Source: Romboutsia lituseburensis (lineage in GTDB: Bacteria; Bacillota; Clostridia; Peptostreptococcales; Peptostreptococcaceae). From it: a stretch of DNA of 64,000 bases. Below the pieces are notes generated by a model. That model made no database searches and was not told the DNA's origin. It was given only the letters and a program-made list of their open reading frames with translations. Made by a program: the position numbers and the translations under genes. Of the stretch, positions 24,238-31,608 are shown piece by piece (position 1 is the stretch's first letter; each line of letters begins with the position of its first letter). The stretch spans positions 1 to 64,000 of the forward strand of contig NZ_JANQBQ010000001.1 of assembly GCF_024723825.1 (NCBI RefSeq). The letters are read 5' to 3'.

Positions 24238-24498
24238 ATGTTAGAAGAATTAACGTATGAACAACTACCAGACTCATTAAAAGATATAGCTGATGCAATA
24301 GGGCTACAAAGCTTGAAGAATTTAATAAAGCTAGCTGGTGGAAGTACTATATACATACCTAGTGAAAAAAAATTAACAAAGCCAGTTAGAGATAAAATGA
24401 TAAGAAGTTCTTTTAATGGAGATTATAAACGTTTATCGAGAAAATTTAATATGACTGAAGTTCAAATAAGAAATATCATAAAATCTAGCACTATATAA
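24238..24498 (+). CDS. Mor/C-type transcription activator homologue
   Basis: An 86-residue protein. DIADAIGLQSLKNLIKLAGG, then the beta pair STIYIPS and a C-terminal helix-turn-helix (NGDYKRLSRKFNMTEVQIRN) reproduce the phage Mu Mor/C architecture. Mor activates middle transcription in Mu. Here it is a lone gene with AAGGAGC upstream and no phage neighbours, so it is either a domesticated regulator or a remnant. Targets unknown. Confidence 0.8.
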   Translation: MLEELTYEQLPDSLKDIADAIGLQSLKNLIKLAGGSTIYIPSEKKLTKPVRDKMIRSSFNGDYKRLSRKFNMTEVQIRNIIKSSTI

Positions 24499-24651
24499 AT
24501 ATAATATCAGTTTAAAAGTATTTTAGACTAGCTAATGAAATTAAAATAGAACCATTTGTAACTTTTTATTAATTGAAAAAGTAATAAATACTAATATATA
24601 CTATAATTAGTTACTATTATTGGGAAATATAGTAAATATCAGGGGGGATAT

Positions 24652-25230
24652 ATGAAGAAACTAATAACTTTAGCTATATTGCTAATAACATTGACCATAA
24701 CAGGATGCACTCAAACCAAGGATTTTCAAATAGAATACAATAGCTTATCTAAAGAGCAAGAAGAAATAATAAATTTAACAGGTAACAGAATTTTTAGATA
24801 CAATTTAGAAAATTTACCTAATGACAAAAATTATCAATTAAATTTAGTATATGAAGTTTATAAAGACGGTAAAAAAGTAAAAGAAGAGCAGATACTGAGT
24901 TCATGGTATGAGCCAACAAAGGAAAAATTAGAAGACACTACTGTAGCTATAAATATGCAAGATAATAAAATAAGATGCCAAGAGGGTGGTGCTTCTGCGA
25001 GCCTTGATATAAAAGAAGATATATCACAATTATCATACCATTACTTTACTAGCGGTAAAAAAATAAAACTTGGAGATGACATATATTTATTTCATGGGGT
25101 AAAAGGCGATAAGGGTATTTTATATTCAGATTTAGGTCTGTTATCTGATAAAGATGTAAATGAGAATATTAAAGAGAACGAATTGAATGTATTTGTAAAA
25201 CTACAATGTAAAGAGATAGAAAATAAATAA
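24652..25230 (+). CDS. lipoprotein of unknown function
   Basis: A 192-residue protein with a lipoprotein signal: basic KK, hydrophobic core, and lipobox TITGC giving a lipidated Cys19. The mature part is charged and beta-rich (NYQLNLVYEVYKDGKKVKEE) with no recognised domain. Ribosome site AGGGGGG. Its terminator is shared with the convergent DUF975 gene. Confidence 0.78.
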   Translation: MKKLITLAILLITLTITGCTQTKDFQIEYNSLSKEQEEIINLTGNRIFRYNLENLPNDKNYQLNLVYEVYKDGKKVKEEQILSSWYEPTKEKLEDTTVAINMQDNKIRCQEGGASASLDIKEDISQLSYHYFTSGKKIKLGDDIYLFHGVKGDKGILYSDLGLLSDKDVNENIKENELNVFVKLQCKEIENK

Positions 25231-25266
25231 ATTAGATATTTCAAATCATAAAAGACTAAACAAATA

Positions 25267-25314
25267 AAGTATAGTAGATATAGTTTTATTAATACAAACT
25301 TATCTACTATACTT
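25267..25314. terminator. bidirectional terminator
   Basis: A 14-bp perfect stem, 25267-25280 with 25301-25314 (core GTATAGTAGATA/TATCTACTATAC), flanked by A- and T-rich ends. Confidence 0.75.
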
Positions 25315-25322
25315 ATTTTTAC

Positions 25323-26228
25323 TTATAAAGAAGTTTTAAAACCTGGTAATTCATTTACATCTGTAAATTCATTTTGTATTGCATTTTCACGAAGCGTAGC
25401 ATATAGTTCAGCGAATGTAGATTCTCTGTAAGGATTAACATAAAAAATTCCTACCAATCCGAATGTGATACCTGATAAAATATCCCATCCAATAAAAGAT
25501 AACTCTAGAACAAAAGTATCCAACTTTTGACCATCCATCATATATTTGCTAAGTTCAAATGCACGTTTTCTATCAATATCTGGATTTTCTGAAAGTATAT
25601 ATTCAATCATATAATATTCATAATGCTTTATAATCCCAGGTATAATAAGCAATAATGTCCATAAAAATGTAAATAAATCTACAAAGAAGATTGTTATTGC
25701 AGGTTTTATAAACTTAGACTCTTTAAATAAAAAGAATATATCTCCTACTTTACGGTCATTTTCTCTAATTCCCATAAAGAAGTTGTTTTTGCCTATTATT
25801 ATAGGGTTAAATACAAGTACTTTAAGGACAGTACCTATAAGGGCAACACATATTGAGATTAAAATAACTATTAGAACTGAAACACCTGAAAATAAATTGT
25901 ATATAGAGTTAAATATAAATTCAATAAAATTACCTATAACCCCTCCAATTGAATACTTTTCAGCAAATTCAGAAGCACTGTTGGTTTTATTGTCTAAATT
26001 AAACTCTTGATCAAATTCATCATTTTCATAGATCTCACCAGTTATGTCACCAGAATCTTGTGATTGATTATAATTAATTGAACCTTCAACACGATTACTT
26101 GCTGAGTTATATCCACCATCAAATACTGCACCTAACAAGTATACTATGATACATACTATAACAGATTGTTTATACAGTCTCTTAAAATTAATTTTTGCTC
26201 TTTTTTTTAATTCTTCCCTAGTCCACAT
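25323..26228 (-). CDS. DUF975 family membrane protein
   Basis: A 301-residue protein. The N-terminal TREELKKRAKINFKRLYKQS and the core LLLIIPGIIKHYEYYMIEYI, DIDRKRAFELSKYMMDGQK and ELSFIGWDILSGITFGL are the DUF975 signature. A polar, acidic insert (about residues 40-90) between the first two helices is unusual and probably lies outside the cell. A shorter paralogue is at 29297-29923. Role unknown. Confidence 0.85.
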   Translation of the reverse strand: MWTREELKKRAKINFKRLYKQSVIVCIIVYLLGAVFDGGYNSASNRVEGSINYNQSQDSGDITGEIYENDEFDQEFNLDNKTNSASEFAEKYSIGGVIGNFIEFIFNSIYNLFSGVSVLIVILISICVALIGTVLKVLVFNPIIIGKNNFFMGIRENDRKVGDIFFLFKESKFIKPAITIFFVDLFTFLWTLLLIIPGIIKHYEYYMIEYILSENPDIDRKRAFELSKYMMDGQKLDTFVLELSFIGWDILSGITFGLVGIFYVNPYRESTFAELYATLRENAIQNEFTDVNELPGFKTSL

Positions 26229-26365
26229 AAAAATCCCCCTATTCTTAAAGTATTTCTAATATATAGGTATTATTAATAGTTATTATATTATACATGTTAT
26301 TTAAAATGTTTACAATTTATGGAAATTAAAAATAGAACAAAAACATTATATTTAAAGCCACTACA

Positions 26366-26403
26366 TTGGATACATGAAGTGTAGCATAAACGCAGTGGCT
26401 TAA
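26366..26403 (+). repeat. dispersed 38-base repeat, copy 1
   Basis: Contains GAAGTGTAGCATAAACG and CGCAGTGGCTTAA. About three quarters of positions match 48400-48437, and it is also related to 57856-57890 on the other strand. It lies just beyond the 3' end of the sortase B gene. With the preceding AAGCCACT it can form a hairpin. Confidence 0.6.
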
Positions 26404-26420
26404 TTAAAAGGAAATTTTTA

Positions 26421-27134
26421 TTATAGCAGCTTTGCATGAATAACCATTCTAGCATTTTCAAACTCATAACTACAAGTAGAAAGCGTAAGGATTCTATCTG
26501 AAGTATTTACATTTGAGTTATTATCAAATAATGATTTATTACTTATCTTGTCTAAAAATTCTTCATATTTATAATCATTTTCAAAATTAGTCTGTATATA
26601 ATTATCATTAGCATCTGTTACATAAACAGAAAACACTTGATACTTTAAAACTTTGTTGTTAGAAGTTGTTATAATTATTTTATTATTTTTATTAAAAAAA
26701 TTAGGATTTTTAAAATACTTTAACTCACCAAACATTGTATCATTTTTCATATAATGCCCATAAATTATAGTGTTTTTATCTGAAAATTTATTATTTCTAA
26801 AATCTAAAAATATAGAACCTGAAGCTAAATTTGATTTATTAATATCTTTCTTTAGATAATATTCATTGTCTTTAGCTTGAAGTATAGGATAATCAATATT
26901 TGTATTATTTATATTTATCCAACCCCTATAATCTGAATTAATACTAGATAAATCTAATGCTTTTTTATTTGTTTTATTATTGTTATTTAAAGTAATATTT
27001 TTCTTTATTTCTTTTATTTGAGTATAAACTTTATCAGCTTTTTTATATTGTATAGATTTATTTAATATTTTATAAGAGCTAAATAGCAAAATACCAATTA
27101 AAATTATATTTAAAATTTTTCTTATATTATTCAT
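26421..27134 (-). CDS. srtB: class B sortase
   Basis: A 237-residue transpeptidase with an N-terminal membrane anchor (about 6-23). Catalytic residues are His127 (TIIYGHYM), Cys221 (LTLSTCSYEF) and Arg229 (ENAR). Class B enzymes of clostridia such as that of C. difficile cut (S/P)PxTG signals and attach proteins to peptidoglycan. The divergent gene encodes a protein ending in an SPATG signal, its likely substrate, but that gene is broken. The sortase itself is intact. Confidence 0.9.
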   Translation of the reverse strand: MNNIRKILNIILIGILLFSSYKILNKSIQYKKADKVYTQIKEIKKNITLNNNNKTNKKALDLSSINSDYRGWININNTNIDYPILQAKDNEYYLKKDINKSNLASGSIFLDFRNNKFSDKNTIIYGHYMKNDTMFGELKYFKNPNFFNKNNKIIITTSNNKVLKYQVFSVYVTDANDNYIQTNFENDYKYEEFLDKISNKSLFDNNSNVNTSDRILTLSTCSYEFENARMVIHAKLL

Positions 27135-27339
27135 TTAAATTCTCCTCAAAGTTTTTACTATTATTTTTTACAATAATAGCATATAAATTTTTATAGATAC
27201 AAGTTAAAAAATATTTAATGTTAAAATATGGTAAAAAATATTGATTATAAAACTTAATTATGATTAAATAAAATACAAATTAACTTATATATACTTTAAA
27301 TTAAAATGTTTAATTGCGAAACAACTTTAATTTAAAATG

Positions 27340-27450
27340 TTATATATTACTTTTAGAATCTATGAAATATATCCTTACTGTGGTTGCCTTGGGTATATGG
27401 GGATAATGGTACAACCGGCTAAATAACTAATTATTTAGCCGGTTTTTTTG
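27340..27450 (+). promoter_or_regulatory. c-di-GMP-II type riboswitch with overlapping terminator
   Basis: The segment ATATCCTTACTGTGGTTG, CCTTGGGTATATGGGGATAA, TGGTACAACCGG has the conserved blocks I know from clostridial c-di-GMP-II aptamers. TATCC (27370-27374) pairs with GGATA (27401-27405), and GGTTG (27382-27386) with CAACC (27412-27416) as the pseudoknot. The terminator stem (27413-27426 with 27431-27444, 14 bp, then seven Ts) reuses the CAACC strand. Ligand binding should therefore block termination and switch the adhesin gene on. Aptamer 5' boundary approximate. Confidence 0.75.
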
Positions 27451-27495
27451 TATTAACATTTATAATTTTATAAATGTTATTTAAGAGGAGGAAAT

Positions 27496-28960
27496 ATGAA
27501 AAATTTAAAAAAACTTATATCAATTATAATGGTAATAGCATTTTTTATAAATCCATCACTATCAAGAGCTATGAATACAGAGAATAAAGAAAGTGAAAAA
27601 CTATATCTAGCTTACTGCGAAAATAATGATATAGGAGTTAGTATAAGGGTGGTAGATGGAAAAGGTCATGATGGAAAGGATAATATTGTGTATTGCTATG
27701 ATAGGAACAATAAATATCCAAGCATAAGTGGAGGATATGAAGAGCACAAAACATATTATACAAGAGTAGATAGTTACTTAAATACAAATGATCCTTATGC
27801 AGATAAATATGGAAAAGATAAAAAAGAAAGAATAGCATCTGTATTATATCAAGGATACCCAAATGACAATAGCGGACTTATACAAAAAAATAGACTAAGT
27901 GAATATGAAGCCATGAAAATGACTCAGTATTTAATATGGGATATAACAGAAAATACAGACTATGAATTAAAGCCATATGATAGGATAAATCAGAGAATGG
28001 CTAATTACTATAATGACTTATTAAAATTATCAAAAATAGATAAGTTTTAAACAAGGAGATCTTGATTTAATTGGAAAATTAGAATTTTCTAAACAAGAAA
28101 ACAACTGGAATACAGATAAACTATATACAACAGGAGATAAAGGAGAATTTTCATTTAAAGACTTACCAGAGTACATGGAAATTAGAGATTATAAGACTCA
28201 CAAAAAAATAACAGGAGGAAAATAGTGGAAAAATAATAGAAAGTAAATTAACTGATGGAAGAGGAGTTGCACAATTTCAACTAAAAGAAGGTAGCTACAC
28301 ATATCAAGAAGCATTAGGTTTAAAAGGATATATTATAGATAATAAAGAACAATATTTTAATATAAGTAATAACAACGTATTAATTGAAAAAAAAAGTAGT
28401 AAATAAGTCTATTATAAGGAAGCTTAGAAATAACAAAGGTAGATGAAGAAAATAAAAAACCACTTTCAGAGGCAATGTTTATTATAAAAGATGAAAATGG
28501 TTTTATAGTAAGAAAAGAAACAAGTGATCAAAATGGTATAGTAAAGTTTGAAAACCTGACATATGGGAAATACACATATAAAGAGATATTTGCACCGGAT
28601 GGATATGAAATAGACTATAAGGAATATCAATTTGAAATAAAAGAACTAGATGAAAAAATTAAAGTTACTTGTGAAAATAAAAAAGAAACTATAGTTGAAA
28701 ATATTATAGCTGATAAAAATAATATAGAGAATAAATACAATGATAAAAAGAAAAATCTAGCCAATAAAATAGAGTCATTAAGTAATAAAGTAGATAGCAA
28801 AGTTGATAATAAATCAGATTCAACTAATAATAGTTTAGAAAAAAATAAAAGTTTAGTTTCACCTGCAACTGGAGATAAAGGAATAGGTATATATATAATA
28901 GTGGGAGCTATATCAGTTATTGTATTATACTTACTAAACAGAAAAAAAGATATTGAATAA
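27496..28960 (+). pseudogene. broken thioester-domain adhesin with SPATG sortase signal
   Basis: Four reading-frame pieces make one former surface protein. Piece 1 (27496-28050): signal peptide and thioester domain with Cys67 (IVYCYDR) and Gln144 (MTQYLIWDIT). Piece 2 (to 28225): linker ending in LYTTGDKGEFSFKDLPEY. Piece 3 (to 28406): a Cna-B-like part (DGRGVAQFQLKEGSYTYQEA). Piece 4 (from about 28421): another Cna-B repeat (LEITKVDEENKKPLSEA), a charged stalk, SPATG and a membrane anchor with NRKKDIE. Frames change 1, 2, 3, 2, so at least three lesions. The intact form would bind host protein covalently and be anchored by sortase B. Confidence 0.8.
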
Positions 28961-29006
28961 ATATAAAAGTACACACTTTTTATATTGTCTTATATATAAT
29001 ATAACG

Positions 29007-29093
29007 ATAGATGAAATTTTATTTTTTGAAACAGAAAAAAATTGTATTAGCATCTATACAACAAAAGATAGATATGTTCCTTTTAATTATTAA
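29007..29093 (+). pseudogene. possible LytTR-domain relic
   Basis: An open stretch reading IDEILFFETEKNCISIYTTK, then DRYVPFNY and a stop, has the strand pattern of the start of a LytTR DNA-binding domain (compare EITYIEIKNRDLTIYTTRG in the intact regulator at 34263). No start codon or receiver domain. The rest of 28961-29296 shows nothing else coding. Confidence 0.35.
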
Positions 29094-29296
29094 ATATGAA
29101 AATTATATTAAATATTATATAAAAATATAGTATTAATCAATAAAATTTAAATGTTAAGGATATTATAAGTATATAACTATAAAATAGATAAAAAATCTAT
29201 ATTTATATTGTAAAATTAAATTGAATAATAGTTAGGGACGATATATACTAATAAATAGTTTCAAAAAAATGGAAGCTAAGAAAGGAAGATAAAATC

Positions 29297-29923
29297 GTGA
29301 CAAGAGCAATCTTAAAAAGTAATGCAAAACAGCAACTAAAAGGAAAATGGGGATTAGCTATAATTGTTTGTATAATATATACATTTATAACTCAATCAGC
29401 CACTGCATCTACAAGCTCAAGTTTAGTACAACATACAGATAAAATATTCATAACTTTAAATATAATAGGCTGGTTATTATATGGATCAATAACAGCAGGA
29501 CTTGCAAGATTTACACTTAATCTAGCTAAAGATAAAGAGAGTGCTAAATTTAGTGATTTATTTTCACAATTTAAGTTATTCTTTAAATTATTATTAATGT
29601 CAATAGTAATTAATTTAGCCGTAGTATTAGGTACAATTTTATTTATAATTCCAGGTATTATAGTAGCTTTAATGTTTTCGCAATCATATTATATATTAGT
29701 TGAAAATCCGGAGTTATCATTTGTAGAATGTCTATCAAGAAGTGCATCTATGATGAAAGGACATAAAATGGAATTATTTATATTGGATCTAAGTTTCTTA
29801 GGATGGTTTATATTAAGTATAATTTCATTTGGAATAGGATTTATATGGTATATGCCATACTATGAGATGACAATGACTAATTTCTATTTAAACTTAAATA
29901 AAAAAGAAATACTAGATATATAA
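29297..29923 (+). CDS. DUF975 family membrane protein
   Basis: A 208-residue protein with six hydrophobic segments: TRAILKSNAKQQLKGKWGLA at the start, then ILFIIPGIIVALMFSQSYYI, SRSASMMKGHKMELFILDLS and FLGWFILSIISFGIGF. Start is GTG 29297 with AAAGGAAG upstream. It lacks the acidic insert of its paralogue at 25323. Function unknown. Confidence 0.85.
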   Translation: MTRAILKSNAKQQLKGKWGLAIIVCIIYTFITQSATASTSSSLVQHTDKIFITLNIIGWLLYGSITAGLARFTLNLAKDKESAKFSDLFSQFKLFFKLLLMSIVINLAVVLGTILFIIPGIIVALMFSQSYYILVENPELSFVECLSRSASMMKGHKMELFILDLSFLGWFILSIISFGIGFIWYMPYYEMTMTNFYLNLNKKEILDI

Positions 29924-29925
29924 TA

Positions 29926-29951
29926 AAAGCTCACCTTATAGGGTGAGTTTT
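29926..29951 (+). terminator. intrinsic terminator
   Basis: CTCACC (29930-29935) pairs with GGTGAG (29942-29947), extended by AAA/TTT, followed by TTTTTATTTT. Confidence 0.7.
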
Positions 29952-30064
29952 TATTTTATAGTAATTGTTTGTTACCTCATAGTTAAAAATATGTAATAAA
30001 TTAAAAAAATATGTTACAATATGGATGAAATAATTTAAATTAATTTATATGTGATATTTAAAAT

Positions 30065-30076
30065 GGGGGGGGGAGG
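30065..30076 (+). promoter_or_regulatory. ribosome site with a run of nine Gs
   Basis: Nine consecutive Gs (30065-30073) run into AGG just before ATG 30082. This is the longest G run seen in the window, and slippage here would alter the Shine-Dalgarno region. Confidence 0.6.
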
Positions 30077-30081
30077 AAAAA

Positions 30082-31377
30082 ATGAAAATATCTATAAATA
30101 AATCATATGTTAACAGAGGAAATTTAATTTTCACAGGAATTTCATTAATGATTATAGGCGCTATTATTTTATATGGAAAGACTAACTTCCTAAACATAAT
30201 TATAAAAGCTATTGCAATTGCATTAATTATAAATGGAACTTCTCAAATTATAAGCAGATTTGTAAAAAGAAAAGACAATATAAGCCAAAATGTTACAATT
30301 GGACAATCTATGTTAAATTTAATCTTAGGGTTTGGTATATTTTATTTAAAAAATATATCTTTATCTTTATTGCCTATCGTATTTGCATTATATTTAATAC
30401 TAAATGGCACAGTTAAGTTAATTTCAATATATATATACGCTAAAAATCAAATTAATATAAAATTAGGACTAATAATTGAATGTATAGTATACTTTGGTTT
30501 TGGAATTACATCTTTATTTTCACCATTAATGCATTTAGATACAGTACTTGTAATTATAGCTATTTACTTTATTTTATTTGGAATTAACTTTATAAAAGAT
30601 TTTATAAGAGAAATACTACCCGTAAATACAAAGACGAAATTAAAAAGAAAAATTAGAATAACATTACCTGTTTTTTTAGTAGCATTAATACCACATAAGG
30701 TTTTAAAGAAGGTAAATGAGTATTTTGAAGTTAATAATAATGTTGTAGACGAAAATGACAAAAAAAATGAAGAGGATATAGACTTAGAAGTATTTATACA
30801 TGTGACACCTAATGGAGTTGGTGTAGTAGGTCATGTGGACTTATATTATAATGGTGAGATAATATCTTATGGAAATTATGATGAATCTTCGTATAAGTTA
30901 TTTGGAATAGTTGGAAAAGGGACATTATTTAGTTGTGATAAATCTAAGTATATCAATTTTTGCACAAGTTATTCGAAGAAGACATTATTTAGTTATGGAT
31001 TAAAATTAAATGATGAACAAAGAAAAAATATAGAAAATAAAATAAAGGAAATAAAATCGAACTTAGTAGAATGGGAACCTCCTGTTGTTTTAGCTGATGA
31101 TGAACACAATATAGACGATTATAAAGACTATGCAAGTATGTTATATAAATCGACTGGAGCAAAGTTTTTCAATTTCAAATCAGGAAAGTTCAAAACTTAT
31201 TTCGGATTAAACACAAACTGTGTGTTATTAGCAGATAGTGTAATAGGTAATTCAGGAACAGATATTCTTGGTATCGGTGGTATAATAACACCTGGTACTT
31301 ATTATGAATATTTAAAACGTGAATTTTCGAAAAGAAATAGTATAGTTGTTAGTAGAAATATTTACAAACAAAAATAA
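30082..31377 (+). CDS. HdeD-like membrane protein fused to a papain-like domain
   Basis: A 431-residue protein in two parts. Residues about 15-175 are six hydrophobic segments in GxxLIxxG-type repeats, as in HdeD/DUF308 proteins. After a basic then acidic linker, residues about 235-425 look like a permuted NlpC/P60 (YiiX-type) papain fold: a histidine in NGVGVVGHVDLYYNG comes first and a cysteine in GLNTNCVLLAD comes later. The His-before-Cys order fits the permuted subgroup. It could be a membrane-tethered hydrolase facing the cytosol. Substrate unknown; the domain call is by motif only. Confidence 0.65.
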   Translation: MKISINKSYVNRGNLIFTGISLMIIGAIILYGKTNFLNIIIKAIAIALIINGTSQIISRFVKRKDNISQNVTIGQSMLNLILGFGIFYLKNISLSLLPIVFALYLILNGTVKLISIYIYAKNQINIKLGLIIECIVYFGFGITSLFSPLMHLDTVLVIIAIYFILFGINFIKDFIREILPVNTKTKLKRKIRITLPVFLVALIPHKVLKKVNEYFEVNNNVVDENDKKNEEDIDLEVFIHVTPNGVGVVGHVDLYYNGEIISYGNYDESSYKLFGIVGKGTLFSCDKSKYINFCTSYSKKTLFSYGLKLNDEQRKNIENKIKEIKSNLVEWEPPVVLADDEHNIDDYKDYASMLYKSTGAKFFNFKSGKFKTYFGLNTNCVLLADSVIGNSGTDILGIGGIITPGTYYEYLKREFSKRNSIVVSRNIYKQK

Positions 31378-31418
31378 AATTATATATATCAGATCATTGA
31401 TAAATTATAGATTTTAAT

Positions 31419-31454
31419 AAATGCCATACTTTAAGTAATTAAAGTATGGCATTT
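31419..31454 (+). terminator. intrinsic terminator
   Basis: A 16-bp perfect stem, 31419-31434 with 31439-31454 (core ATGCCATACTTT), a 4-base loop, then TTTTATG. Confidence 0.8.
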
Positions 31455-31608
31455 TTATGTGACAAAGTTACAGAACTATTTTTTTATAGATAATATAATG
31501 TGAATATGTTAAATAATTAATTACCATTTTTGAGATATTAAGAAAGATAATTAACAAACAATATAATTATTAAAATATATAATTTATATTTGGAATAGGA
31601 GAGAAATT

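Noticed and set aside
28030-28430. Programmed frameshifting as the reason for the split adhesin
   Set aside because: Three separate frame changes, stop codons at each joint, and no slippery site with a downstream structure make decay the simpler reading.
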